DNA from: an uncultured Gemmatimonadales bacterium
GTDB taxonomy: Bacteria > Gemmatimonadota > Gemmatimonadetes > Longimicrobiales > Gaopeijiaceae
Direction of reading: 5' to 3'
NCBI GenBank assembly: GCA_937983085.1
Contig: CALJKZ010000352.1
Coordinates: 1 to 31,340, forward strand
Length of the DNA: 31,340 nt
Positions 21,994 through 29,940 of this stretch are shown in pieces (the first letter of the stretch is position 1; each line of letters opens with the position of its first letter). A program made the translations under genes and the position numbers. The notes beneath the pieces are model-generated. The model had not been told where the DNA came from and searched no databases. It saw only the letters and a program-made list of their open reading frames with translations.

Positions 21994-23379
21994 CTACCGG
22001 CAGACGATCTCGTGAATCCTCCGCGGAGCCTCATCCTCCGGGGCCTCGCGGTACCCCTCCTCAGCCAGCTCCCTTGCCGTCATGCTCGGCATGAAGCCCT
22101 CGAGGTCGCGATTCGCGCCCCGCTCCACCAGTAGTTCCACCAGCCGCACAAGCCGGTTGCTCACCGCGAAATTGAGGAGCGGCTGTCCCCACGGAGCCGC
22201 GTTGATGTCGAGGCCGTGCCCAATCAGCAAATCGATCGCCCCGGCGCGCTGGTTCACGCCCGCGACCAGGAATGCCTCCCACATCACCTCGGCGTCGTCG
22301 GCGTCTTGGCGCTGGGGAATGTGAAGGTTCACGGCAAGGAAGTCGGGCCGGCGATAGTGAGCTGCGGCAGCGAGCGATCCGGTGGAGGTGAAGTAGCGCT
22401 GCATCGCGGTCGTATTCCCAAGTCCGGCGTGAACCCAGAACGCGTCGACGGGAGGGACCAGTGAGGCGATCAGGTCGACCGGTGCCGGATCATGGCAAAC
22501 CATCAGCGCGCGTTCGAGCAGGGTGACGCCGTTGGGCGGAATCCAGGCCGGGTCGGCGCCCTTGTCGAGGAAGTAGCGCACCTGGGAAGGCGAGGTGTGC
22601 AGCCAGATCTGGTGCAGTTGCCTGGTCGCAATTTCCGGGAGCGCAGGTGTCTGCGACTCGAGCCAAGCGACGACCTGATCAATCGCAGGGCCAGGATTCC
22701 GCTGCTGCATCGTCCAGGCGTTCTGCAGCAGCGTCGAGGGGTGATAGCCGCGCCACTCGGGATTCAACAGTTCGGGGTGATGGGCGGTGATGGTCTGAAG
22801 CGCGGCGAGATCGGCTGTGCGCATCGCCTCGATCGCGTCTCCAAAGGGAGTCTGGCGCCAGGGCTCGGTTTCGGGTTCGTGCGCCGGCGCCGCGCGCATC
22901 AGTGCGTCCCAGCTCGGGAAGCGTGCCAGCCGGGCGACCGCGAGTTGGACTTCGTGTTCGGTGACGGGTGTGTCGTAGATCTCGTCGTTGCTCTTGCCGA
23001 TCAGGCGCGGGACGAATGCTGCCAGCGCATGCGCGCCGCCGGGGAGCCGCCGCTGATGGAGCGCCAGGTGGTGCTGCACCCGCTGCTGGTAGTAGTCCGC
23101 CGACCACGAGTTGGCGGACGAACCGGTTGCCTCATGGCGGTGCCAGATCTCGAAGTAGCGCACAAGTTGCGGCCAGGAGGTGAAGCCGTACTCGCGAGCG
23201 ATGACCAGCTGGGCGTCGGCCAGCTTCCAGTCCGCGCGACGGCGTCGTGCGGTGGGGAGGAGTGCGGTGCGTTGGAGTGCCGCGGCATCGCCGGCCTGGA
23301 GGGCGCGGAGGAGGCGCTTGGCCTGCTTGCGTTCGAACTCGAGTGACGGGCGCGGCGGGAGCGGGCGGGGGGAGGACAT
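21994..23379 (-). CDS. Ankyrin-repeat-type protein
   Basis: The gene encodes 461 residues. The N-terminal part (about 10-70) is a helical segment common in this group (EFERKQAKRLLRALQAGDAAALQRT, FTSWPQLVRYFE), and the rest shows ankyrin-like helix pairs: FGDAIEAMRTADLAALQTITAHHPELLN, QVRYFLDKGADPAWIPPNGVTLLERAL, and the clearest repeat near the end, GAIDLLIGHGLDINAAPWGQPLLNFAVSNRLVRLVELLVERGANRDL. It is a cytoplasmic protein-binding scaffold, partner unknown. The start at 23377-23379 has AAAGGAG five bases upstream; a longer frame is not supported. The gene is bounded by repeat copies at both sides. Confidence 0.8.
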   Translation of the reverse strand: MSSPRPLPPRPSLEFERKQAKRLLRALQAGDAAALQRTALLPTARRRRADWKLADAQLVIAREYGFTSWPQLVRYFEIWHRHEATGSSANSWSADYYQQRVQHHLALHQRRLPGGAHALAAFVPRLIGKSNDEIYDTPVTEHEVQLAVARLARFPSWDALMRAAPAHEPETEPWRQTPFGDAIEAMRTADLAALQTITAHHPELLNPEWRGYHPSTLLQNAWTMQQRNPGPAIDQVVAWLESQTPALPEIATRQLHQIWLHTSPSQVRYFLDKGADPAWIPPNGVTLLERALMVCHDPAPVDLIASLVPPVDAFWVHAGLGNTTAMQRYFTSTGSLAAAAHYRRPDFLAVNLHIPQRQDADDAEVMWEAFLVAGVNQRAGAIDLLIGHGLDINAAPWGQPLLNFAVSNRLVRLVELLVERGANRDLEGFMPSMTARELAEEGYREAPEDEAPRRIHEIVCR

Positions 23380-23561
23380 GGAGACTCCTTTCGTCGGCCC
23401 CGTCCGCGTGGTGGGCCCAAAGGAGTTCCGGAGCTGTGGCTGCGCGAGTGCAACGCTCGGATGGGACGATCCCTTCCCGCGGACCGGAGGCGCTCCGAGG
23501 GCGCCTGTATCGAGGATGCGGGGGGCGACGTCGGGCGTCAATGAGGCACTGTCCCCCGGGA

Positions 23562-23760
23562 CCTGTCACTCCGACCCCGAGCCTTGCCCCGAGCGAAGGG
23601 AGGGGACAAGCGTGGGGGGCGGAGCCTGCCTTAGGCAACCTTCACTCCAAGGGGTCCTGTCACCCCGAGGGAGCCCGAAGGGCGACCGAGGGGGCGGAGG
23701 CCGGCAGTCGCATTCGCCGGGCTCCGCCCCCTCGGTCGCTGCGCTCCCTCGGGGTGACAG
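23562..23760. repeat. Interspersed palindromic repeat, double unit (unit I)
   Basis: A degenerate half copy (CCTGTCACTCCGACCCCGAG, with the TGCCTTAGGCAACC module) is joined to a full copy CCTGTCACCCCGAGGGAGCC ... GCTCCCTCGGGGTGACAG. The arms GAGGGGGCGGAGGCCGG and CGGGCTCCGCCCCCTC pair around a short loop. It fills the gap before the MATE gene. The region 23380-23561 before it holds no supported gene. Confidence 0.85.
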
Positions 23761-23788
23761 GGCCCCGGCCTCTTGGTGACAATTCCCC

Positions 23789-25141
23789 ATGCCCACCACC
23801 CACCGCCAGATCCTCACCCTCGCCTGGCCCATCGTCCTCGCCAATGCTGGCGTGCCGCTGCTGGGCCTGGTCGACACCGCCGTCATCGGCCACGTGGGCA
23901 CCACGGCCGACCTCGGCGCCATCGGGCTCGGCGCGCTGATCTTCTCGTTCGTCTTCTGGGGGTTCGGGTTCCTGCGGATGGGGACCACCGGCTTCGTGGC
24001 GCAGGCGTGGGGCCGGGGCGACAGCGCCGAGGTGCGCGCGACGGTGGTGCGGGCGCTGGGGCTGGCGGTGGTGGTGGGGACGGTGCTGATCGCGGTGCAG
24101 CAGCCGATCGCGTGGCTGGCGCTCGAGCTGATCGGCGCCAGCGACCAGGTGGAGCGGCTCACCCGCGGGTACTACGACCTGCGGATCTGGGCGGCGCCGG
24201 CGTCGCTGGGGATGTTCGCGGTGACCGGCGCGCTGGTGGGGCTGGGGCGCACCCGCGCGGTGCTGCTGGTGCAGGTGGTGCTCAACGGCCTCAACGCCGC
24301 GCTCGATGTGCTCCTTGCCGGGGTGCTGGGGATGGGCGTCGGCGGGATCGCGCTGGGGACCGCGCTGGCGGAGTGGACCGCGGTGGCGGTGGGGATGTGG
24401 GTGCTGTGGCGGATCGTCCGCGCCGAACGGAAGGACAGCGAGCCGTGGTGGCCGCGCGAGCGGCTCCGCGACTGGGCCAAGGCGCGCGAGCTGCTGGCGG
24501 CCAACGCCGACATCATGGTGCGGACGCTGTTCCTGCTGCTGGGATTCGGGTGGTTCGTCAACCAGGGGGCGCAGTTCGGCGACCGGATCCTGGCGGCCAA
24601 CTACGTGCTGCTGCAGCTGATCGCGCTGAGCGCGTACTTGCTGGATGGGTATGCGCATTCGACGGAGATACTCGTGGGGCGGGCGATTGGTAGAGCGCGC
24701 GCAATGTCACCCCGAGGGAGCGCAGCGACCGAGGGGGCGGAGCCCAGCGAGTTCGACGCAGCCGTGAAGGTCTCCACCCACCTCGCCGCCATCAGCGCGG
24801 TTGTCCTCTCGCTGCTGGTGCTGGCCTTCGGCCCGTGGATGATCCGTGCGCTCACCGATCTCGCCCCGGTGCGCGAGGTGGCGGTGGACTACCTGCCATG
24901 GACAGCGCTCTACATCGCGGTATCGTTTGCGGCGTTCCAGCTCGACGGCATATTCATCGGCGCCACGGCCACGCGAGCGATGCGGAACGCGTCGGTGCTT
25001 TCGTGCCTGGGGTTCATCGCGCTGTCGCTGCCGCTGATCGGCGCGTGGGAGAACACCGGGCTGTGGGTGGCGTTCGTGGGGTTCGTGGTGCTCAGGGCGG
25101 GGGCGTTGGGGGTGCTCTATGGCAGAGTCGGGACAGGATAG
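23789..25141 (+). CDS. MATE-family (DinF-type) efflux transporter with repeat insertion
   Basis: The gene encodes 450 residues with twelve predicted membrane segments, a normal MATE length and a DinF-like start (QILTLAWPIVLANAGVPLLGLVDTAVIGHVG). MATE proteins export cationic drugs or metabolites using Na+ or H+ gradients. Family signatures include DTAVIGH, GFLRMGTTGFVAQAWG and LDGIFIGATATRAMR. Codons 306-320 (24704-24745) read MSPRGSAATEGAEP, which is the translation of the genome's GTCACCCCGAGGGAGCGCAGC palindromic repeat. The sequence resumes with family-like EFDAAVKVS. The frame stays open, so a half copy of the repeat has been inserted in frame into the loop near the middle of the protein. 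No strong ribosome-binding site is visible, and the upstream 200 bases are repeat. Confidence 0.9.
   Translation: MPTTHRQILTLAWPIVLANAGVPLLGLVDTAVIGHVGTTADLGAIGLGALIFSFVFWGFGFLRMGTTGFVAQAWGRGDSAEVRATVVRALGLAVVVGTVLIAVQQPIAWLALELIGASDQVERLTRGYYDLRIWAAPASLGMFAVTGALVGLGRTRAVLLVQVVLNGLNAALDVLLAGVLGMGVGGIALGTALAEWTAVAVGMWVLWRIVRAERKDSEPWWPRERLRDWAKARELLAANADIMVRTLFLLLGFGWFVNQGAQFGDRILAANYVLLQLIALSAYLLDGYAHSTEILVGRAIGRARAMSPRGSAATEGAEPSEFDAAVKVSTHLAAISAVVLSLLVLAFGPWMIRALTDLAPVREVAVDYLPWTALYIAVSFAAFQLDGIFIGATATRAMRNASVLSCLGFIALSLPLIGAWENTGLWVAFVGFVVLRAGALGVLYGRVGTG
24704..24745. repeat. Half copy of the palindromic repeat inside the MATE gene (unit J)
   Basis: The stretch from ATGTCACCCCGAGGGAG to CGAGGGGGCGGAGCCC matches the left half of the repeat family and is read through in frame. 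No inverted right half follows, so it cannot fold into the long hairpin. Confidence 0.85.
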
Positions 25142-25257
25142 AAAGCGCAGTGCTGAAACTGGGGCTACACGGGGCGGTCTCGTGGAGGCCCCGCGAGCGG
25201 ACCGGAGCGAAACGGCGGGAAAGCATCGGGTCCGCTGGCCCTGACGTTCAAGGCGCT

Positions 25258-25294
25258 CGGTGGTGCCAGTCGACGCAAAGTGTAGGCACCACCG
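25258..25294. terminator. Perfect 10-bp inverted repeat at the end of the second defence cluster
   Basis: CGGTGGTGCC (25258-25267) and GGCACCACCG (25285-25294) flank a 17-base loop, 26 bases after the cold-shock-like gene's stop. It may terminate the minus-strand HD operon or the MATE gene from the other side. The remaining bases 25142-25257 hold nothing recognisable. Confidence 0.45.
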
Positions 25295-25319
25295 GGGCCC
25301 GGCCGCCGGGGAGTACTCG

Positions 25320-25544
25320 CTACCGAGGATTCTCGGTTGGACGGGCGGCGATGGGTAGCTGATCCTTCATGCTTACGATGACCTCGTCACCGACGGTTGG
25401 ATACCGATCCGTCCGACCTCCGACGAAGGAGCTGATGTGGAGTGTCAGGCGGCTCGAGGTCTGCTCGGCGCGGAGCTCTATAAACCCACTGCTGTGCGAG
25501 ACCTTGGATACGTGTGCACTGATCCGCTGGATGGCGTCGCTCAC
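25320..25544 (-). CDS. Small cold-shock/OB-fold-like protein
   Basis: The gene encodes 74 residues. The pattern HVSKVSHSSGFIELR, then LTLHISSFVGG, then YPTVGDEVIVSMKDQLPIAARP follows the order of a cold-shock domain (GFI strand, HIS strand, GDEV turn, final xAxRP), although the usual RNP aromatic residues are mostly absent. It probably binds nucleic acid. The start is GTG at 25544 with a GGGGG run five bases upstream; the frame continues upstream into the HD gene, which is not used. It begins 35 bases after the HD gene's stop and is in the same direction, so the two form an operon. Family assignment is tentative. Confidence 0.5.
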   Translation of the reverse strand: MSDAIQRISAHVSKVSHSSGFIELRAEQTSSRLTLHISSFVGGRTDRYPTVGDEVIVSMKDQLPIAARPTENPR

Positions 25545-25579
25545 TTTGTCCCCCGAGGGTTGGTGGTTCGGTGGGTTGT

Positions 25580-27082
25580 TCACCGGTCTGTGAAGAAGTG
25601 CAAGTAGGTTGAAGAAGGAAGGCGACCGCTCTCGCACCAATGTGGGATCTGGTATGTATCCGGGTCGGAGGCTGGCGCGGGTGGGTAGTCGGCACCGCCA
25701 ATCTTGTCCCGCTCAAGGACGAACGGAAGCCCTGTGCCCTTGAGCAGCGTGCTCTCGGTGGACCAATGGCGGACCTTCGGGTCGGGGACTCCTGCCTGAC
25801 GCAGCCGCTCGACGAATTGCTGTGTTCTCGAATCAGTCAAGGTCTCGCGCTCTGCGTGGTCGACCTCCGTAATGTCGAGCCGGCCGAGGTAGCGAGGCAG
25901 CTCTCTCCCAACCAAGGTCTGATGATAAGCTCGGCGACTGGAGTGTTTGTCCCGCAGGCTGGCGTCGATTACGCTGGACATCACGTACTCATCCGTAAAC
26001 GAGATGAAGTCCTCCAGTGCGAGGGGTCGGCCGATGCCGAGCCCGGGCTTCTCAACAGCCGCTTTCAGTGCGTCTGCCAAGAGCGCATTCAGGACCACGT
26101 TCGTCTTGTGGTTGAGCACTTGATTGAATAGCTGGTATCGACTCCAGAGAAAGTCATCGACTGCTTGACACGCCCGCTTCCGCAATCCAACGCTGAGAAC
26201 CGGGCCACCAGCTTCTCCTACGCAGAGCTCAAGGGCGTTGATAATTACCCCAACATCACAGAGACCATACAGTGTGCCGGTGAACCGGGAGTCGCGATTG
26301 AGGTAGTCTAGTCGATCAACGTCTACGGTGCCGCTAATAAGCGTAGAGAGTGCGCGCTGCAGCTGCTTCGGCTGCTCGCGCTCAGGAACTGCCTCAATGC
26401 CGGGTATGTAATTCGACACCTGAACTGCACAGCGCTTGAACACTTCGGACGGAGTCAATGACCGTGCGATCATCGACCGTATGTCGTCCGCGAAGTCGAT
26501 CGGATCCACCGCTAAGAGCGCTGCGCTCGTGTCTGTGACCTTCTCAGCATAGTGGCCGTCGAAGAGAACCCCAATTAGGAGAAGGCCGAACTCCTCGTGC
26601 GATGGATATGGGGCGAGCTCCAGCTCCCCGGCCTCGATCCTACCCGACAACCACCTGCTGAGACCGTTGTCGCTTCCCCATTCGCTCGCGAGTTCGGGAA
26701 CCGAAGGAAAAAACGGCTTGCCGTCAATCCTAACGTGCTCGATGGAGTGTGAGAACGCGGAGTGGCCACAATCGTGCAACAATGCCGCTGTCTCGAATAC
26801 TTGCCGGATGTACTGAAACTCTTTGCTCGCGAGGGCAGCGGGGTCGCTACGTGAGACGTTCTCGAAAAGGCTATTGAATGCCCTTCCGGCAAGGTGGAAT
26901 GTGCCCAGGGAATGGCTGAACCGAGTATGGACCGCCCCAGGAAACACGAAGTGCAATAGGCCGTTCTGCTTGATGTATCTCAGTCGCTGAAAGATTGGGG
27001 TGTCCACGATGGCGGCTTGTATGGGCCCGAGCGGAATGTCCTCGTGAATTGGGTCGCGGACGATTCGAGGGCGGACGTTCAA
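25580..27082 (-). CDS. SAMHD1-like HD-domain phosphohydrolase
   Basis: The gene encodes 500 residues of the COG1078/SAMHD1-like HD family. The N-terminal features are PRIVRDPIHEDIPLGPIQAAIVDTPIFQRLRYIKQ, HTRFSHSLG (His57), and LLHDCGHSAFSH with the His103-Asp104 pair. The metal-site Asp follows in GTVDVDRLDYLNRDS (about 251-264). These are all the residues that hold the metal in dNTP triphosphohydrolases, and the enzyme is likely active. Several bacterial HD dNTPases deplete nucleotides during phage infection, and the position beside a restriction-modification pair supports such a role here, by inference. The gene is divergent from the second methyltransferase, with a 498-base gap. GC is lower than in the flanks. 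Confidence 0.88.
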   Translation of the reverse strand: MNVRPRIVRDPIHEDIPLGPIQAAIVDTPIFQRLRYIKQNGLLHFVFPGAVHTRFSHSLGTFHLAGRAFNSLFENVSRSDPAALASKEFQYIRQVFETAALLHDCGHSAFSHSIEHVRIDGKPFFPSVPELASEWGSDNGLSRWLSGRIEAGELELAPYPSHEEFGLLLIGVLFDGHYAEKVTDTSAALLAVDPIDFADDIRSMIARSLTPSEVFKRCAVQVSNYIPGIEAVPEREQPKQLQRALSTLISGTVDVDRLDYLNRDSRFTGTLYGLCDVGVIINALELCVGEAGGPVLSVGLRKRACQAVDDFLWSRYQLFNQVLNHKTNVVLNALLADALKAAVEKPGLGIGRPLALEDFISFTDEYVMSSVIDASLRDKHSSRRAYHQTLVGRELPRYLGRLDITEVDHAERETLTDSRTQQFVERLRQAGVPDPKVRHWSTESTLLKGTGLPFVLERDKIGGADYPPAPASDPDTYQIPHWCESGRLPSSTYLHFFTDR

Positions 27083-27580
27083 TTGGGGCTCCGGGGTTCA
27101 ACACGCCTGAGGATGCTGGAGACCGCTCGGAGGCATTGGATATCGCCCATGTCCACGAAGCACGCCCGACTCTAGGCCCGTCGCGTGGTTCGGGCCATGC
27201 GGCAGGTGGGCAGCTCGAAGGTAGGCCATTGGGCTGTCTGAGCGCAATTCCGCGGCCGTTGGGTTCAGAGTGATCTCGGGCCCGGTTCGGGCAGGAGCCG
27301 TTAGGCCGGGTAGTGGCTGTCCCGCGGGCAGGAGGCCAAACATGGGGACCCGACAATGCCGATGTCCGGGTCCCCTCCGGCTTGCAGGTTCGTGCCCCTG
27401 CTCCCGCATCCCGCCGCCGATCGCGGCAAGTCGCCAGAACGCGTTGCGTGCGGGTGCTGTGAGGGACGAACGATCGGGACCCGCCAAGCGTTTTCTCGTA
27501 TCTGTGGACCTCGGCTTCCTGACTACATTGCTAACGAATACGGCTGTTGTCACACTCGGGAGCTGGCAGTGGAGGATGAA
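27083..27580. promoter_or_regulatory. Divergent intergenic control region with inverted repeat
   Basis: No gene is supported in these 498 bases, which lie between the divergent HD and methyltransferase genes. The main feature is a perfect 9-base inverted repeat, GGGGACCCG (27344-27352) and CGGGTCCCC (27367-27375), with a 14-base loop. GGGCCCGGTTCGGGC-like short palindromes lie around 27278-27293. Promoter hexamers are not convincing by eye. Confidence 0.45.
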
Positions 27581-27583
27581 GTG
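27571..27583 (+). promoter_or_regulatory. Ribosome binding site deciding a GTG start
   Basis: GGAGG at 27571-27575 lies five bases before GTG 27581-27583. It selects this start over an earlier ATG at 27356 in the same frame, whose first 75 codons are low-complexity. Confidence 0.65.
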
Positions 27584-29005
27584 GACTCTTCTCGGGAGCG
27601 TGAACCCACCCTGCGATCACTGCGTCTTCGCAGAGGTGAGTCTCTTGCCGCGCTCGCCAGGGCTACGGGACTTGAGCGGACGGCAATCGTGCGTTGGGAG
27701 CGAGGCCTCGAGGCGCCGCCGCACGCTGCCCTCGCCCGGTTGTCGGCTCATTTCGGCGTCGCGCTGCCCGAACTCGCGTCCGCACAGTCCGAGCTCTTGG
27801 GTTCTGGGGTCCGTGGAGAAGGGTATGTAACCGCAATCCCCGACCGAATGGGTACTCAGAAGCGGGCGTTGCCCATCGAGCCAGGCAAGCATAGGGTCGT
27901 TGATTTGTTCTGCGGCTCTGGCGGGTTCTCCTATGGATTCGAGATGACGGGCAAGTTTGTTGTTACTGCTGGGGTTGACTTGTTGGCGGATAGAGCCGCC
28001 ACCTTTCGGGTCAACCATGCGTACGCGGACACGCACGTCGTCGACATCCGTTCATTGTCTCTTAAGTCACTTGAGTCGAGTGCAGGCGAGCCCGCTGTTG
28101 TCATCGGCGGACCTCCTTGCCAGGGCTTCTCGTCCATTCGACCGTTTCGAAACCTGACACTAGAAGATCCGCGGAATGGCCTATTCGAACAGTTCGCAGT
28201 CGTTGTCGCTGAGCTACAGCCGACCTTCTTTGTATTGGAGAACGTCCTCGGTCTGCTGACGCACGATGGGGGAGCGACCTTCAGTCATCTCGTCACAATC
28301 CTTAGCGCCGCCGGTTACTCCGTGGACCACCGAGTCGTGAACGCAGCACAGTTCGGACTGCCACAGAACCGGGAGCGACTGATCATTGTCGGAAGGCGAG
28401 GCCGAAGCCGCTTTGAGTGGCCCATGCCCACTCACTCCACTCAGCACCGGAGCATGGCGGGGTCAGCGCCGAGGATTCACTGTGATCCGCTCTTCAGTGA
28501 GGCAATGCCGGAGGCCGTCACGGTCATGGAGGCCATACATGACTTGCCACCACTCGCGGCCGGCGAGGCCAGCGACAGGTACTTAGACGGGATTGACCTT
28601 ACCCCTTACGAGCGTGCGATGCGAGGGGAGGAGGCTCGTCTCACGCTGCATGCGGCCACTCGTCATTCCCCGAAGATGCTCGAGATCATACGGCACGCAG
28701 GCCACTCACGGGCGGCCCTGCCGGCCGGGTTGACTAAGAGTGGATTCAGTTCAAGCTATAGTCGGCTGGACGCAGACAAGCCGAGTGTTACACTGACAGT
28801 CAACTTCGTCCACCCGGCATCGAATCGCTGCATCCACCCAACCCAGGACCGTGCTCTCACCCCACGCGAAGGGGCGAGGCTTCAAGGATTCCCGGATAGG
28901 TTCACGTTCGTCGGTACCCGAGGCCAGATCGTTAAGCAGATCGGCAACGCTGTTCCGCCGCTGTTGGGAAGGGCCATCGCGACAGCAATAGCGGAGCAGC
29001 TCTGA
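27581..29005 (+). CDS. Second C5-cytosine DNA methyltransferase with N-terminal HTH
   Basis: The gene encodes 474 residues. An HTH of the Xre type occupies about residues 12-60 (LRLRRGESLAALARATGLERTAIVRWERG). Then come motif I VVDLFCGSGGFSYGFE (107-121), motif IV GGPPCQGFSS with Cys180, motif VI ENV (220-222), motif VIII QNRERLI (262-268), a target-recognition region of about 275-400, and the end motif KQIGNAVPPLLG. It is a complete enzyme, unlike the first methyltransferase in its recognition region, so it should have a different target. A fused HTH suggests autoregulation. Its TGA directly abuts the opposing stop codon of the candidate restriction gene. It is divergent from the HD hydrolase. 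Confidence 0.92.
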   Translation: MDSSREREPTLRSLRLRRGESLAALARATGLERTAIVRWERGLEAPPHAALARLSAHFGVALPELASAQSELLGSGVRGEGYVTAIPDRMGTQKRALPIEPGKHRVVDLFCGSGGFSYGFEMTGKFVVTAGVDLLADRAATFRVNHAYADTHVVDIRSLSLKSLESSAGEPAVVIGGPPCQGFSSIRPFRNLTLEDPRNGLFEQFAVVVAELQPTFFVLENVLGLLTHDGGATFSHLVTILSAAGYSVDHRVVNAAQFGLPQNRERLIIVGRRGRSRFEWPMPTHSTQHRSMAGSAPRIHCDPLFSEAMPEAVTVMEAIHDLPPLAAGEASDRYLDGIDLTPYERAMRGEEARLTLHAATRHSPKMLEIIRHAGHSRAALPAGLTKSGFSSSYSRLDADKPSVTLTVNFVHPASNRCIHPTQDRALTPREGARLQGFPDRFTFVGTRGQIVKQIGNAVPPLLGRAIATAIAEQL

Positions 29006-29623
29006 CTAGGAGCCATACTCTGCGAGGTATCGCCGGACGTTTGCAAACGGGCAGTAGTGTTCATCAAAGTACAGCAGACGAAGCTTCCTCATTCCTTGGG
29101 TCGAAACAACCGCCGTCTTGCCAGAATCCCCGTCGGTGTTGCTCACGCTAAAGTCCGACAGTTCCAAGTGTCCGAGGCGAATCTCCCAGATGTATGGAAC
29201 TACACCCCTGATACTCCGCTGAAATGTGCCATCCTCCTGCACCAAGACGTACCGTGCCGTGAGGTAATGGCCCGCCTTGGGGAGGTGGCCTTTCGGCCGA
29301 TTCGTTTCCAGCGCGACCTTTACTTCGATGTTGCAGGCGCCGGCAGCAGTCCCTCGCAGGTCCTGGTATTTGTGAGCCCCCGCTCTCTCAAAGACCCCGC
29401 CACTTGATCGCACGATGCCGGTTGCGAGGAGATTTCCGATCATGGCCGACAGGTTCGCGAGCTCCACCAGCTCTGCGAGGTGCACTCCTAGCGTCTGGTC
29501 GATCGAGTCAACGAGTCGGTAGGCCTCCGCAGCTCCGTCGAGCAGCATCTTTTCGGACAAGCCGCAGCCTAGCGGGTCGCTGTGACGGATTGGGTGTCGC
29601 AGATGGCGGGTTGGGGCGGACAT
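29006..29623 (-). CDS. Candidate restriction endonuclease (PD-(D/E)XK-like)
   Basis: The gene encodes 205 residues, convergent with the methyltransferase and ending exactly where it ends: the two stop codons touch with no gap. I do not recognise the family. The centre has KYQDLRGTAAGACNIEVKV, where Asp88, Glu100 and Lys102 fit a PD-(D/E)XK nuclease core, followed by RPKGHLPKAGHYLTARYVLVQ and the conserved-looking SVSNTDGDSGKTAVVS. Partner position and size fit a type II restriction enzyme; the catalytic assignment is inference. The ATG at 29621-29623 has no ribosome-binding site but lies just after TTGACG and a weak -10, so the message could be leaderless. Upstream in-frame codons to 29683 are an alternative. 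Confidence 0.65.
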   Translation of the reverse strand: MSAPTRHLRHPIRHSDPLGCGLSEKMLLDGAAEAYRLVDSIDQTLGVHLAELVELANLSAMIGNLLATGIVRSSGGVFERAGAHKYQDLRGTAAGACNIEVKVALETNRPKGHLPKAGHYLTARYVLVQEDGTFQRSIRGVVPYIWEIRLGHLELSDFSVSNTDGDSGKTAVVSTQGMRKLRLLYFDEHYCPFANVRRYLAEYGS

Positions 29624-29940
29624 TGCGATGATTCTGATCGCGTTCTTTTGTACCGTCAAGTCAGGCTGCAAGGGGGTCAGCAACCGGATTCAGGTTGGGT
29701 GCCTATGTGTGCTGACGGAAGAGATCCGGTTGCGCTATGCCCCCAGCACAGGGTTCACCTGCGCGAGGGCCGACCCTTTCCGTCGACGGACTACTTGTGC
29801 CGTGCGCGCCCGCTCGGCGGGCGCAACCACCCCCGGGGGCGTGCCGAGCAGATCTGCGCCGCCCAGGGACTCGGCCCTCGTGCAGGTAGTAGCGTCAACC
29901 GGATACTGCCGGAGTTCTAGAGCCGAGGTCGTTTCCCCCA
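29624..29940. promoter_or_regulatory. Intergenic region with CAACCGGAT half-sites
   Basis: No gene is supported in these 317 bases. GCAACCGGAT (29680-29689) faces its perfect inverse ATCCGGTTGC (29724-29733), 57 bases upstream of the restriction-gene start, and a third half-site CAACCGGAT lies at 29896-29904 before the DUF2779 gene. A GC-rich hairpin (GCGCCCGC / GGCGGGCGC) lies near 29807-29824. The half-sites may be binding sites for a regulator, or the marks of an insertion boundary. Confidence 0.4.

Noticed and set aside
27230..27306. GTTAGGC near 27300 as an integron attC end
   Set aside because: No matching GCCTAAC-type left core or second pairing was found upstream.
27098..27830. Frames in the divergent region before the second methyltransferase
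   Set aside because: They have low-complexity Pro/Arg composition, no ribosome-binding sites, and one overlaps the methyltransferase in another frame.
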